Assembly (NCBI GenBank): GCA_013215055.1
Contig: JABSRQ010000007.1
Span: forward strand, 186,001 to 250,000
Origin: Pseudomonadales bacterium
GTDB lineage: Bacteria; Pseudomonadota; Gammaproteobacteria; Pseudomonadales; DT-91
Direction of reading: 5' to 3'
Length of the DNA: 64,000 nt
Shown here: piece after piece, positions 19,103 to 28,712 of the stretch
How positions within the stretch are numbered: position 1 is the first letter of the stretch
Layout: each line of letters starts with the position of its first letter
Program-made: the position numbers and the translations under genes
Notes under the pieces: model-generated
The model's input: only the letters and a program-made list of their open reading frames with translations
What the model was told of the DNA's origin: nothing
The model's database searches: none

Positions 19103-19117
19103 AAGGGGTAGATCATT
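19103..19117 (+). promoter_or_regulatory. ribosome binding site and AUU start of ribD
   Basis: AAGGGG at 19103-19108, six-base spacer, ATT at 19115-19117. No ATG, GTG or TTG lies in frame between the upstream stop and ATG 19139, which itself has no purine-rich stretch at the right distance. An AUU start is rare and usually keeps expression low or under IF3 control. Confidence 0.55.
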
Positions 19118-20254
19118 AACAGCTTTGACCGCCAAATCATGGCTCGCGCGCTGCAGTTAGCAGCTCGCGGGACCTATACAACCTCACCAAATCCGCGTGT
19201 GGGCTGTATATTGGTGGATGTTAATCAGCAGATTATTGCTGAAGGTTGGCATAAAAAAGCAGGTTTTGGTCATGGTGAAGTAAATGCTCTCGCCGACTGT
19301 CTGAATAGAAAACACTCCCCTAAAGGCGCTACTGCCTATGTCACGCTGGAACCTTGTTCACATCAAGGTCGCACAGGTGCCTGTGCCGACGCGTTGATTC
19401 AAGCCGGTATTGCCAGAGTGGTTTATGCCATGGTTGATCCCAATCCACTGGTTGCCGGTAATGGCCTTAAAAAGCTACAAGCCGCCGGCATCATTACCGA
19501 TGGACCTTTATTAGAAGATGAAGCCAAGGCCTTAAACCCCGGTTTTATCAAACGTATGCAAACCGGTTTGCCGCGTATTTTTGCTAAAACCGCCAGTTCT
19601 TTAGATGGCCGTACCGCCATGCAATCGGGCGAAAGCCAATGGATTACTGGCCCCGCAGCCCGTGCCGATGTGCAAAAATTACGCGCCAGAAGCTGTGCGA
19701 TCATCACAGGCGTAGGCACGGTATTACACGATGACCCATCTATGACTGTGCGTGAGCAAAGCTTATTGATAGCTGACGGTGAAAATACCCAGCTACGCCA
19801 ACCCTTACGTGTGATTGTCGATAGCCAGCTACAAACGCCGCTAAGCGCCAAAATTTTACAAGAACCCGGTCAAGCCCTGCTGGTTTATGCCCATAGCGAC
19901 ACCGCAAAAATAAACGCCTTTGCCGATGCGGGCTTAGAAACCCTGCATTTACCCAACGATGACGGCAAAGTTGATTTAAACGCATTAATACAAGAGCTGG
20001 GCCGTCGCCAGATCAATGAGGTGATGGTAGAAGCCGGCGCACATTTATTAGGTGCGTTTATTCAGGCTGAACTATTAGATGAACTATACCTCTATATGGC
20101 CACCACATTATTAGGCACAGATGCCCGCGGCTTAGCGACGCTGCAATGGACTAAAATGCATCAACAGCTGCGCTTCGACTTAAGCGATATACGCAAGGTG
20201 GGTGATGATATACGCCTGCAATTGACCCCAAAATACGATAGAAGCGAGAACTGA
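19115..20254 (+). CDS. ribD: bifunctional riboflavin deaminase/reductase RibD, probable AUU start
   Basis: Two domains: an N-terminal zinc deaminase with HGEVNA and PCSHQGRTGAC (H, C, C zinc ligands) and a C-terminal reductase; together they convert the pyrimidine product of GTP cyclohydrolase II in two steps. The first ATG (19139) begins at the conserved MARALQLA helix and has no ribosome binding site. AAGGGG (19103-19108) lies 6 bases before an in-frame ATT at 19115, which would add eight residues (INSFDRQI) that resemble the normal RibD N-terminus. I therefore place the start at ATT 19115; an in-frame stop lies just upstream. The last base of the stop is the first base of the ribE start codon (TGATG). 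Confidence 0.93.
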   Translation: MNSFDRQIMARALQLAARGTYTTSPNPRVGCILVDVNQQIIAEGWHKKAGFGHGEVNALADCLNRKHSPKGATAYVTLEPCSHQGRTGACADALIQAGIARVVYAMVDPNPLVAGNGLKKLQAAGIITDGPLLEDEAKALNPGFIKRMQTGLPRIFAKTASSLDGRTAMQSGESQWITGPAARADVQKLRARSCAIITGVGTVLHDDPSMTVREQSLLIADGENTQLRQPLRVIVDSQLQTPLSAKILQEPGQALLVYAHSDTAKINAFADAGLETLHLPNDDGKVDLNALIQELGRRQINEVMVEAGAHLLGAFIQAELLDELYLYMATTLLGTDARGLATLQWTKMHQQLRFDLSDIRKVGDDIRLQLTPKYDRSEN

Positions 20255-20907
20255 TGTTTACCGGCATTATTGAAGCCTTAGGCCAACTGGTAGAAAAGCG
20301 TCAACAAGGCGGTGATCTGCGTTTGCGTCTTGCCACCGGCAAGATGGATATGAGCGATGTTAAACTCGGTGATAGTATCGCTACCAACGGTGTGTGTTTA
20401 ACCGTTACCGGTTTACAAGATGGCAGCTTTTGGGCCGATGTCTCTAACGAGACCATCAAACATTCATCACTGAATGATTTATCCATTGGTTCCAACGTCA
20501 ATCTGGAAAAAGCCATGATCGCCAACGGCAGATTCGGCGGCCATATTGTGACCGGTCATGTTGATGCCGTTGCAAAAATTGGCAAGATCAGCAAAGATGC
20601 GCGTTCAATACGATTAGAAGTGGAAACACCCGCTGAATGCCAACGTTATATTGCCCATAAAGGCTCTATCACCATCGATGGCGTAAGCTTAACCGTAAAC
20701 GCATTAACACCCACCGGCTTTTTATTAAACATCGTACCGCATACCGCCGATGAAACCATTATCGCCAGCTATAAAGAAGGCTCGCGGGTCAATATTGAAG
20801 TGGATGTCATCGCCCGTTATTTAGAACAATTAATGCAACCAACAACCGCACCGTCTAGCAGCAAGATCGACACCTCGTTCTTGGCAGCTAACGGCTTTAT
20901 AAAGTAG
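20254..20907 (+). CDS. ribE: riboflavin synthase, alpha subunit type
   Basis: The 217-residue enzyme dismutates two 6,7-dimethyl-8-ribityllumazine molecules to riboflavin. It has the two tandem lumazine-binding repeats: MFTGIIEALGQL at the N-terminus with SIATNGVCLTV, and GHIVTGHVDAVAKI with SITIDGVSLTVN in the second half. The start overlaps the ribD stop by one base. The gene is followed after nine bases by ribBA, inside a compact rib operon. Confidence 0.96.
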   Translation: MFTGIIEALGQLVEKRQQGGDLRLRLATGKMDMSDVKLGDSIATNGVCLTVTGLQDGSFWADVSNETIKHSSLNDLSIGSNVNLEKAMIANGRFGGHIVTGHVDAVAKIGKISKDARSIRLEVETPAECQRYIAHKGSITIDGVSLTVNALTPTGFLLNIVPHTADETIIASYKEGSRVNIEVDVIARYLEQLMQPTTAPSSSKIDTSFLAANGFIK

Positions 20908-20916
20908 AGGCTAACC

Positions 20917-22032
20917 ATGGCTTTAAATACTCCAGAAGAATTAATTAACGATATCCGCCTTGGCAAGATGGTTATCCTGATGGATGACGAAGATCGCGAG
21001 AACGAAGGCGACTTGGTTATGGCGGCAGAATGTGTGCGCCCACAGGATATCAACTTTATGATCACCCACGCCCGTGGTCTGGTCTGTATGCCAATGTCAG
21101 CAGAACGCTGTGATCAATTGGATCTAGCCTTGATGGTTAACGATCCCGGTTGTCAACACGGCACCAACTTCACTTTATCCATTGAAGCGACGACAGGTGT
21201 AACCACCGGTATTTCAGCGGCCGATAGAGCTCATACGGTGCGTACAGCAGTCGCTAAAAATGCCAAGCCTGGTGATATCGTACAACCCGGGCATATCTTC
21301 CCGTTACGCGCACAAAAAGGCGGCGTATTAACCCGAGCAGGTCATACCGAAGCCGGTTGTGACTTAGCCCGCTTAGCCGGTTTTGAAGCCGCCTCGGTGA
21401 TTGTTGAAATCATGAATGAAGATGGCACGATGGCGCGCAAACCTGAGCTGGAAGAATTTGCCAAGAAGCACGATCTGAAAATTGGCACCATCGCCGATCT
21501 CATTCACTACCGTGTGTTAAATGAAAAAACCATCGATCTTATCGATGAAGGCAAAGTGGATACCGAATACGGTGAATTCACGCTGCAGCGTTACACCGAT
21601 AACCTTTACGGCAATGTGCACTTTGTTCTAATCAAAGGTGATATCGTTGCCGATGAACCGACGCTGGCCCGTGTGCATGTAACCAACACCGTTAGAGACG
21701 TAATGTTATCTGACCTGCCTAATAGCAAAGGTTGGAATATGCAACGCGCAATGAAAAAAGTTGCCGATGAAGGCAAAGGTGTCATCGTTTTATTGGCCCA
21801 CCAGGAAAGCAAAGAAGACTTGTTATTCAGCTCAGACCTTGTTTTAGGCAAGCAGACCTTACCTAATACCAGCCGTGGCGATAGCGAAATGAATTTATCC
21901 GTAGGTTTGGGTTCACAGCTTTTACGTCAAGCCGGTATCGGCAAGATGCGTCTGTTATCAAGCCCGGTCAAATACAATGCAATTTCTGGTTTCGATTTAG
22001 AAGTTGTTGAATACGTAACATTTGAAGATTAA
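20917..22032 (+). CDS. ribB: 3,4-dihydroxy-2-butanone-4-phosphate synthase with a degenerate GTP cyclohydrolase II-like domain (RibBX type)
   Basis: Residues 1-200 form the RibB domain, with acidic loop E28-N29-E30-G31-D32 and HTEAG (143-147); it makes the four-carbon unit of lumazine from ribulose 5-phosphate. Residues about 205-371 are homologous to GTP cyclohydrolase II, but at the place where that enzyme has its zinc cysteines this protein reads RVHVTNTVRDVML (252-264) with no cysteine. The second domain should thus lack cyclohydrolase activity, as in the RibBX proteins described from other proteobacteria. A separate ribA must exist elsewhere in the genome. A stop-to-start gap of 27 bases separates it from ribH. 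Confidence 0.93.
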   Translation: MALNTPEELINDIRLGKMVILMDDEDRENEGDLVMAAECVRPQDINFMITHARGLVCMPMSAERCDQLDLALMVNDPGCQHGTNFTLSIEATTGVTTGISAADRAHTVRTAVAKNAKPGDIVQPGHIFPLRAQKGGVLTRAGHTEAGCDLARLAGFEAASVIVEIMNEDGTMARKPELEEFAKKHDLKIGTIADLIHYRVLNEKTIDLIDEGKVDTEYGEFTLQRYTDNLYGNVHFVLIKGDIVADEPTLARVHVTNTVRDVMLSDLPNSKGWNMQRAMKKVADEGKGVIVLLAHQESKEDLLFSSDLVLGKQTLPNTSRGDSEMNLSVGLGSQLLRQAGIGKMRLLSSPVKYNAISGFDLEVVEYVTFED

Positions 22033-22059
22033 TTATCCCGATTTATTAGAGACAGACTT

Positions 22060-22527
22060 ATGAGCATTAATACTGTAGAAGGCAATTTGGTTGCCACCGA
22101 TGGCAATTTTGCCATCGTGGTAGGTCGTTGGAATTCTTTTGTTGTAGAAAGCCTGTTAGAAGGTGCAATTGACTGCTTAAAGCGCCACGGTTCTACCGAA
22201 GAACATATCACGATCATTCGTGCCCCAGGCGCTTTTGAAATTCCGTTAGTGACCAAAAAAGTGGCTGCCAGCGGTAAATACGATGCAATCATCACCTTGG
22301 GTGCCGTTATCCGTGGTGGTACACCGCATTTTGAATATGTGTCTGGCGAATGTGTCAAAGGCATGGCACAGGTTTGTTTAGATTCTGGGATCCCCGTAGC
22401 CTTTGGTGTATTAACCGTTGATACCATAGAGCAAGCCATCGAACGTTCTGGTTGTAAAGCCGGTAACAAAGGTGAAGAAGCTGCGCTTTCTGCGATTGAA
22501 ATGGTCAACTTACTTAAGCAACTATAA
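22060..22527 (+). CDS. ribH: 6,7-dimethyl-8-ribityllumazine synthase
   Basis: A 155-residue subunit of the shell-forming lumazine synthase, which condenses the RibB and RibD products. The substrate region is visible as [39 protein letters not shown] (catalytic histidine) and [11 protein letters not shown]. Length is typical. It lies between ribBA and nusB, the standard order. Confidence 0.97.
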   Translation: MSINTVEGNLVATDGNFAIVVGRWNSFVVESLLEGAIDCLKRHGSTEEHITIIRAPGAFEIPLVTKKVAASGKYDAIITLGAVIRGGTPHFEYVSGECVKGMAQVCLDSGIPVAFGVLTVDTIEQAIERSGCKAGNKGEEAALSAIEMVNLLKQL

Positions 22528-22541
22528 GGGGATCAACTATC

Positions 22542-23003
22542 ATGGCCAAGCCTCTAAGTGATCAACAAATCATGATTGCTAAACGCCGCAAAGCGCGTCA
22601 TTACGCGATGCAGGCGCTTTACCAATGGAAAATGTCCCACTCTTCGTTAAACAAGATTGAAGCAGAGTTCCGCACCGATAACGATTTCACTAAAGTGGAT
22701 AGCGAATACTTTGCCGAGCTTGTACATCAAGTTCCAGCAGAGCTAGATGTGATAGATGCTGCAATTGCACCTGAACTCATCGACCGCGCCATAGAAGAAG
22801 TGAACCCGGTTGAACTGGCACTGTTGCGTATGTCAGTTTACGAACTTAAAGCCCGACTCGATGTACCGTATAAAGTGGTGATTAACGAAGCGGTAGCTTT
22901 GGCAAAGAAATTTGGTGCCGAAGACAGCCACAAATTTGTTAATGCAGTATTAGATAAAGTGGCCAATAATTTACGTGCCGCAGAAGTCGCTGCCGAAAAA
23001 TAA
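22542..23003 (+). CDS. nusB: transcription antitermination factor NusB
   Basis: The 153-residue protein binds boxA RNA with S10 and takes part in rRNA antitermination. The N-terminal arginine/lysine-rich [16 protein letters not shown]-like stretch and the C-terminal [16 protein letters not shown] helix are clear. TAAGGGG about 9 bases before the ATG supports the start. It is 14 bases after ribH and 12 bases before thiL, so cotranscribed. Confidence 0.97.
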   Translation: MAKPLSDQQIMIAKRRKARHYAMQALYQWKMSHSSLNKIEAEFRTDNDFTKVDSEYFAELVHQVPAELDVIDAAIAPELIDRAIEEVNPVELALLRMSVYELKARLDVPYKVVINEAVALAKKFGAEDSHKFVNAVLDKVANNLRAAEVAAEK

Positions 23004-23015
23004 GCGCCATTCACT

Positions 23016-24002
23016 ATGTTAAAACGCAGCCCTGAATTTCAAATCATTCATGAGTTTTTTGAAATTCAGGCTGCAACATTTAATAACGATTCCGTTATTG
23101 TTGGTATCGGCGATGATTGCGCCGTGCTCTGCCCCACACCTCAAACACAGCAAGTTATCTCGGTAGATACCTCGATTGCCGACAGACACTTCCCCGCCGA
23201 TGCTCCGGCTTTTGACATAGGTTATAGAGCCCTTAATGTAGCCGTTAGCGATTTAGCTGCCATGGGAGCGACACCCACCTGGTTTACGCTGGCCATCAGC
23301 CTCAATCATCATGATAGAGATTGGCTCAAGAACTTTTCTAAAGGTTTATTTACCGCCGCCGCCAATGCCGACATTACCTTAATTGGTGGTGACACCACTA
23401 AAGTACCTGTCTCTGCCCCGTTAAGCATTACCGTGCAAGTACATGGTGAAGTATGCTCTGGAACGGCCTTGTTACGTAGCCAGGCTCAAGTTGGCGATAC
23501 GATTTATGTGAGCAATACACTGGGTGATGCCGCCGCAGGTTTAGCTTGTTATAAGAACAAGCTTAGCCATGAGCCGTTATTAACAGCCTATTTACGCCCA
23601 GAACCGCAAATAGTCTTAGGCCAGAAACTGATGGGTAAAGCGCACAGCTGTGTGGATATCTCCGATGGTCTATTAGCCGATTTAGGCCATATCTTAGAGC
23701 GTTCACACGTTAGTGCCGAGATTGATCTTAGCAAAATTCCGTTATCCAAAGCCTTATTAAGCTATACCGATAAAACCCGGGCACTAAAACTCGCATTAAG
23801 CGGCGGCGATGATTATCAATTGCTATTCACTTCTGCGCTCGATAACGCTACATTAAGCTTAGACAACATCACCGCCATCGGTACAATTGTAGATTCAAGC
23901 ACCGCTGAGCACACAGCTATACATTTTATTAATGCCGCCGATGATTTTATCGAGACGTTAACCACAGCAGGATTTGATCACTTCCATGAGCCATCCGTTT
24001 AA
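23016..24002 (+). CDS. thiL: thiamine-monophosphate kinase
   Basis: The 328-residue enzyme phosphorylates thiamine monophosphate to thiamine diphosphate. The family metal and nucleotide motifs are present: VGIGDDCAVL (28-37), SVDTSIADRHF, AVSDLAAMGA, LIGGDTT and VDISDGLLADL. The C-terminus is overlapped by pgpA by 17 bases, so both are coupled. Normal length. Confidence 0.96.
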   Translation: MLKRSPEFQIIHEFFEIQAATFNNDSVIVGIGDDCAVLCPTPQTQQVISVDTSIADRHFPADAPAFDIGYRALNVAVSDLAAMGATPTWFTLAISLNHHDRDWLKNFSKGLFTAAANADITLIGGDTTKVPVSAPLSITVQVHGEVCSGTALLRSQAQVGDTIYVSNTLGDAAAGLACYKNKLSHEPLLTAYLRPEPQIVLGQKLMGKAHSCVDISDGLLADLGHILERSHVSAEIDLSKIPLSKALLSYTDKTRALKLALSGGDDYQLLFTSALDNATLSLDNITAIGTIVDSSTAEHTAIHFINAADDFIETLTTAGFDHFHEPSV

Positions 24003-24507
24003 TTTAAAAGACCCCATCCATTTAATGGCCGTAGGTTTTGGCAGCGGCCTGCCCAAGTTTGCACCCGGCACCTGGGGCACCGTAGGGGCTATTCCATTTT
24101 TCTATTTATTGGCCCAGTTACCGGCTCTGTATTTTTATATTACGGTGGCCATCGCTGCGGTTGCAGGTATTTATATCTGTGGAAAATGCGCCAAAGATTG
24201 TGGCATACACGATCACGGTTCCATCGTTTGGGATGAATTTGTTGGGCTTTGGATTACCCTGCTATTTTTACCAGCCATGGGTTTGATGCATCCGATCTGG
24301 ATTGCGGTAGGATTTTTATGGTTCCGCTTATTTGATATCTGGAAGCCCTTCCCGATTAGCATCCTGGATAAAAAAGTGCATGGCGGCTTCGGCATCATGA
24401 TCGATGATATTCTTGCTGGCTTCTTTGCGTTAGTGTGTTTACACCTTACGATTTATGCCTATGGCACTTATTATTTAAAAATAAACACGCCGTTTCTGCC
24501 GTTCTAA
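23986..24507 (+). CDS. pgpA: phosphatidylglycerophosphatase A
   Basis: A 173-residue inner-membrane phosphatase that makes phosphatidylglycerol. Three or four hydrophobic segments are visible, along with the PgpA motifs GSGLPKFAPGTWGT and DEFVGLWI and the helix WKPFPISILDKKVHGGFGIM. The ATG at 23986 (MSHPFNLKDP) is chosen over an upstream TTG. It overlaps the 3' end of thiL and ends the rightward run; hemW converges from the other side with only 12 bases between the stops. Confidence 0.95.
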   Translation: MSHPFNLKDPIHLMAVGFGSGLPKFAPGTWGTVGAIPFFYLLAQLPALYFYITVAIAAVAGIYICGKCAKDCGIHDHGSIVWDEFVGLWITLLFLPAMGLMHPIWIAVGFLWFRLFDIWKPFPISILDKKVHGGFGIMIDDILAGFFALVCLHLTIYAYGTYYLKINTPFLPF

Positions 24508-24519
24508 ACGACCTCTCAG

Positions 24520-25671
24520 TTAAACCAATAGTTCCAACAGTGTATTAAGGTATTGCCGCCCCAGAGGGCTTGCCTTAATAGACTCATCGATGATTAATAA
24601 CTTTTTATCTATCGCCGGCTGACACAGCTGCATCAACATCTCTTGCGTCGCACCACTAAAACATAAAAGCTCTTTAACCGGCATGCCTTTATGCAAACGC
24701 AGGCAATTCATCAGCGCTTCAAATAAAGCCTCCTGTGTATCTATCACATCGACTTTGGCGGTGAAATTATTATCCCGCTGTAAATAATCTTTGGGATTAC
24801 GGGTATTGTTATAACGCTGAATCGTTTGTCTATCACCCTTTTGCACAGTGACCTTGCCATGTGCCCCTGCACCTATCGCCAGATAATCACCAAACTGCCA
24901 ATAATTAATATTATGTTTAGCTTGCGCCGAGACCTTACTGAAGGCGGAGATTTCATATTGATAAAAACCATTAGCTGCCAACAAATCAAATCCAGCTTGT
25001 TGAATATCGGCCAGTAAATCATCTTCTGGCAGCTGCGGCGGAAACCTATAAAACTCGGTATTCTGCTCTATGGTTAGTTGATACCAGGAAATATGTTCTA
25101 CTCCCAGATCTATCGCCTGCTGTAAATCCTGCATTGCCATCACTTCATTCTGGGCTGGCAGGCCATGCATTAAATCAATATTGATACGGGTAAAACCTGC
25201 CGCTTGCGCCAGCTTCACCGCTCTAATCGCATTAGAGCTGTTATGGATGCGGCCTAAATTCTGTAAACATAAATCATCAAAACTTTGCACACCGATAGAT
25301 AACCTGTTCACTCCCGCTTTAAACAATCCGGAAAATTTATCCGCCTCGGCAGAACCGGGATTAGCCTCCATCGTGATTTCAATATCATCGGAAAAAGGAA
25401 TCACTGCGGCGATATTGTTCAAAATGGCACTAATGCCAGCCGCAGAAAATAACGAAGGTGTACCGCCACCGATAAAAATAGAACTGAGCTTACGCCCCTG
25501 CACATAATTTATTTGTGATTTTATATCTCGCTGCAGGCATTGAATATAATCGGATTCAGGCAATGTCGCTGCGGCTTTATCCGCCACATGTGAGTTAAAA
25601 TCGCAGTAGGGACATTTGCGCTCACACCACGGAATATGGATATAAAGCGCTAAAGGGGGAAGAGTTAACAT
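24520..25671 (-). CDS. hemW: radical SAM heme chaperone HemW
   Basis: The 383-residue protein has the radical-SAM cluster motif C16-x3-C20-x2-C23 in HIPWCERKCPYC, GGGTPS for SAM binding, and a C-terminal HemN-like domain. HemW proteins bind heme and pass it to target proteins; they were long annotated as oxygen-independent coproporphyrinogen oxidase, but lack that activity. It is the last gene of the metX-metW-DUF4426-rdgB-hemW unit, with 2 bases between it and rdgB. Confidence 0.94.
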   Translation of the reverse strand: MLTLPPLALYIHIPWCERKCPYCDFNSHVADKAAATLPESDYIQCLQRDIKSQINYVQGRKLSSIFIGGGTPSLFSAAGISAILNNIAAVIPFSDDIEITMEANPGSAEADKFSGLFKAGVNRLSIGVQSFDDLCLQNLGRIHNSSNAIRAVKLAQAAGFTRINIDLMHGLPAQNEVMAMQDLQQAIDLGVEHISWYQLTIEQNTEFYRFPPQLPEDDLLADIQQAGFDLLAANGFYQYEISAFSKVSAQAKHNINYWQFGDYLAIGAGAHGKVTVQKGDRQTIQRYNNTRNPKDYLQRDNNFTAKVDVIDTQEALFEALMNCLRLHKGMPVKELLCFSGATQEMLMQLCQPAIDKKLLIIDESIKASPLGRQYLNTLLELLV

Positions 25672-25673
25672 GC

Positions 25674-26267
25674 TTAAGGTTGTAGAGCTGCGATCAGTTT
25701 TTCTACCGCAAGGCCCCTATGTGAAACTTTATTTTTCAGCTCCGAAGGCAATTGCGCCGAACAACATTTTTGCTCCAACGCATAAAACAACGGATCATAA
25801 CCAAAACCGTTAGTGCCATAAGGCTGAGTTAAAATCATGCCTTCCCACTGGCCATGAAAAATCATCGGCGTAGGGTCTTCGGCATGGCGCATCAACACCA
25901 ACACGCAGTGGAATCGGGCTGTACGCTGCGCTTCTGGCACATGGGTCATAGCTTTTAATAATTTAGCATTATTGTCTGCATCCGTAGCATCAGGGCCTGC
26001 ATATCTAGCGCTGTAGATGCCGGGCTTTCCACGTAAGGCATCCACTTCCAAACCGGAATCATCGGCAAGTGCGGGTAAACCCGAGATCTTTGCCGCATTA
26101 CGCGCCTTAAGGATAGCGTTTTCAACAAAGGTCAGCCCGGTTTCTTCCACATCTTCGATACGAAAATGGGCCTGCGGTAATACATTGATATTTTGTTGGG
26201 CAAAAATCTGTTGGAACTCTTTTAACTTGCCTTTATTGCCACTGGCTAAAACAATTTTTTCCATCAT
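25674..26267 (-). CDS. rdgB: XTP/dITP diphosphatase (RdgB/HAM1)
   Basis: Removes non-canonical purine nucleotides (dITP, XTP). Motifs present are VLASGNKGKLKEF at the N-terminus, ADDSGLEVDAL (the catalytic loop), GKPGIYSARYAG and FGYDPLF, SHRGLA near the end. Several ATGs lie close together; 26267 gives 197 residues, as in E. coli, and starts just after the stop of the upstream gene. The extended frame from 26288 would overlap that gene. Confidence 0.95.
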   Translation of the reverse strand: MMEKIVLASGNKGKLKEFQQIFAQQNINVLPQAHFRIEDVEETGLTFVENAILKARNAAKISGLPALADDSGLEVDALRGKPGIYSARYAGPDATDADNNAKLLKAMTHVPEAQRTARFHCVLVLMRHAEDPTPMIFHGQWEGMILTQPYGTNGFGYDPLFYALEQKCCSAQLPSELKNKVSHRGLAVEKLIAALQP

Positions 26268-26271
26268 GATA

Positions 26272-26772
26272 TTAATCTCTGCCATCAACCCACATTATTT
26301 TTTTAAACTTCACTTTCATCGCAGCTTTGTTTTTATCTGGCTTTACATTGATCGTAAAATAAAAGGGTATCTTATGTTCGATATCAAATTGGGCTAAATA
26401 ATAAATGGCGTTCTGTTCTTTAACTTCAAAAAAGTCTAATTCTTTGGTTAAGATTAAATCATAGCTTTGGCCCGTTACTGCGGCGGTTACCGGTACTTTT
26501 TTACCCGTCTCATCGGTTTTTAACACTGATATATTGACCAGGCCCTTGGATTTAGAACGCACAATATTATAAGCCTTGGCCACCTCGGGTGAGACAAAGC
26601 TGGTATTGAAGGTACTAAAGTGCACTTCATAAGGCGCTTTAACAAACGTGGTTTCACCCTCGCCCAATACACCTTCAACTTCTCTTATTTTTTGCTCAGC
26701 AACCGCGATCATAGATGCTGGCAGGAAAACAATAATCAATGCACTAAAGCATAGTTTATACAGATAGTTCAT
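26272..26772 (-). CDS. DUF4426 domain-containing exported protein
   Basis: A 166-residue protein with a signal peptide (MNYLYKLCFSALIIVFL, cleavage after IAVA) and a mature beta-rich domain of the DUF4426 family. Function is unknown. The start at 26772 is supported by AAAGG seven bases upstream; the longer frame overlaps metW. It is consistently found between metW and rdgB in Pseudomonas-like genomes, but an exported protein has no evident link with methionine synthesis, so the pairing may be merely positional. Confidence 0.85.
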   Translation of the reverse strand: MNYLYKLCFSALIIVFLPASMIAVAEQKIREVEGVLGEGETTFVKAPYEVHFSTFNTSFVSPEVAKAYNIVRSKSKGLVNISVLKTDETGKKVPVTAAVTGQSYDLILTKELDFFEVKEQNAIYYLAQFDIEHKIPFYFTINVKPDKNKAAMKVKFKKIMWVDGRD

Positions 26773-26782
26773 GTTTCTACCT

Positions 26783-27373
26783 TTAATTACTGAGGTGATA
26801 AATAGCCATGGAGCCAAATAAGTTGGGCCATATTTTCACCAGCGAAGAAAAGCGCCCATCCTGGCTGGTGACTTCTTTATTAACGATTTTAATGCCGCGC
26901 TCATGACACAGCGCTTCAAAATCTTTAATTGTACAGAAATGAATATTAGGCGTGTTATACCAAGTATATGGCATAAATTTGGAAACCGGCATACGCCCCT
27001 TGCTGCTTAAATGTAAGCGACAAGACCAATGGGCAAAGTTAGGAAACGCAACAATGCTTTGTTTACCTACACGCAAGGTTTCTTCTAACACCTTATCCGG
27101 GTGTCTCACGGCCTGCAGCGTTAGCGTCATCACCACCATGTCGAAGCTGTTATCGGCAAAGTTGCTTAAACCTGAATCCAGATTTTGATCGATCACCGAT
27201 AAACCTTTACGGATACAGGCATTAAAATTATCGTGATCTATCTCTATACCTAAGCCGTCAACCGCCTTGCTGTTTTTTAATTCCAGCAATAAGGTGCCAT
27301 CACCACAGCCGCAATCCAATACACGGCTTTTTGGTTGTATCCACTGTTTGATAACATCAAATTCAACCCGCAT
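26783..27373 (-). CDS. metW: methionine biosynthesis protein MetW
   Basis: A 196-residue SAM-dependent methyltransferase-like protein with [12 protein letters not shown] (SAM loop I). It is required with MetX for methionine synthesis in several bacteria, although its exact reaction is not settled. ATG 27373 has AGGAG with a 7-base spacer and overlaps the metX 3' end by 11 bases, showing coupling. Confidence 0.94.
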   Translation of the reverse strand: MRVEFDVIKQWIQPKSRVLDCGCGDGTLLLELKNSKAVDGLGIEIDHDNFNACIRKGLSVIDQNLDSGLSNFADNSFDMVVMTLTLQAVRHPDKVLEETLRVGKQSIVAFPNFAHWSCRLHLSSKGRMPVSKFMPYTWYNTPNIHFCTIKDFEALCHERGIKIVNKEVTSQDGRFSSLVKIWPNLFGSMAIYHLSN

Positions 27374-28622
27374 GGCTGCTCTCCTGCTGCCCATTTTGAC
27401 AAGAGGCTTCTACGCGCTGCATATACGCATGAAAAATCGCTTCGAAGCGCGGGTGCTTTAATAAAAAGGCATCATGACCAAAGTTCGATTCAATATCGGC
27501 ATACACCACATCTTTACCGGCGGCGATTAACGCATTAGTAATTTCTTTGGAGCGCTCTGGTGCAAAACGCCAATCGGTAGAAAATGAAATCACCAAAAAA
27601 GACGACTGAGCATTGGCAAACGCCCTGCCCGCATCGTTATCATATTCCCTGGCCAGATCAAAATAATCCAGCGCTCGGGTCATCAGGATATAGGTATTGG
27701 CATCAAACTCTTCGGAGAATTTCTGGCCTTGATAACGTAAATAACTCTCTACCTGAAATTCCAGGTCGGAATCTTGCCCTAGTTGAAAACTGCCTGAACG
27801 TAATTCACGGCCAAATTTATGATCCATCGCATCATCGGAAAGATAGGTCAAATGCCCAACCATTCTGGCTAACGAGATGCCCTGGCGTGGCAAGGTATTG
27901 TGCTTTATATAATAACCGTCATGGAATTCGGTATCCGCCATAATCGCCTGTCTGGCGGTTTCATTAAACGCGATATTCTGGGCGGTAAGTTTCATGCTGG
28001 ATGCAATGACGATGCTATGGCGTAGTTTATCCGGATATTCTAACGCCCAACGCATCACTTGCATGCCTCCCAAGCTGCCACCAATCACTGCGGCCCATTG
28101 CTCTATGGCCAAAAAATCCATCAAACGTTTTTGGCTATGTACCCAATCACGTACTCTTAAGGGCGGAAAATCAGGCCCATAGATCTCGCCCGAATCTGGA
28201 TCAATCGAGATCGGCCCGGTTGAACCATCACAGCCGCCGATATTATTAATACAAACAATAAAAAACTTATCCGTATCTATCGGTTTTCCCGGACCTATAT
28301 AGTTTTCCCACCAGCCGGGTTTTTTATCATCAACGCTGTGGTAACCCGCAGCATGGGCATTACCACTTAAGGCATGGCAAACCAGAATGGCATTGGATTT
28401 ATCCTTATTCAGCTCGCCATAGGTTTCATAAACCAGCGTAAAACCAGGTAAATCCCGACCACAGGCCAGGCTCAGCGGTTGATCAAAATGCTGCTGCTGC
28501 GGTGTAACCAGGCCAACGGAATCGGCAGGTAAGCTGGAAGACGATGATGTGTTCTGCGGGTTGCTAGGCACAGTTGAGGGTCTACTTATTGATTTGCGCG
28601 CATTATAGCGTGTTTGCTGCAT
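27363..28622 (-). CDS. metX: homoserine O-acyltransferase (MetX)
   Basis: An alpha/beta hydrolase-fold enzyme that activates homoserine with an acyl group, first step of methionine synthesis. The catalytic triad is visible: S183 in GGSLGGMQ, D350 in STDWRFAP, H383 in GHDAFL. The acyl donor (acetyl- or succinyl-CoA) cannot be settled here; MetX paired with MetW in gammaproteobacteria is often the succinyl type. The first 38 residues are serine- and proline-rich and not part of the fold; no internal ATG offers a shorter start, although a non-ATG start is possible. First gene of the leftward unit. Confidence 0.95.
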   Translation of the reverse strand: MQQTRYNARKSISRPSTVPSNPQNTSSSSSLPADSVGLVTPQQQHFDQPLSLACGRDLPGFTLVYETYGELNKDKSNAILVCHALSGNAHAAGYHSVDDKKPGWWENYIGPGKPIDTDKFFIVCINNIGGCDGSTGPISIDPDSGEIYGPDFPPLRVRDWVHSQKRLMDFLAIEQWAAVIGGSLGGMQVMRWALEYPDKLRHSIVIASSMKLTAQNIAFNETARQAIMADTEFHDGYYIKHNTLPRQGISLARMVGHLTYLSDDAMDHKFGRELRSGSFQLGQDSDLEFQVESYLRYQGQKFSEEFDANTYILMTRALDYFDLAREYDNDAGRAFANAQSSFLVISFSTDWRFAPERSKEITNALIAAGKDVVYADIESNFGHDAFLLKHPRFEAIFHAYMQRVEASCQNGQQESSHAG

Positions 28623-28712
28623 TTGCGCAGTTTTTGTCCAAATATATTACTGCTGCAACTTGTCACTTCCAGGCTTTAGCTTTTAAGCTATGCTCAGCAA
28701 AGGAGATAAAAC

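Noticed and set aside
19067-19114. FMN riboswitch before ribD
   Set aside because: The nrdR-ribD gap is only about 50 bases, far too short for an RFN element, and none of its conserved helices is seen elsewhere in the rib region.
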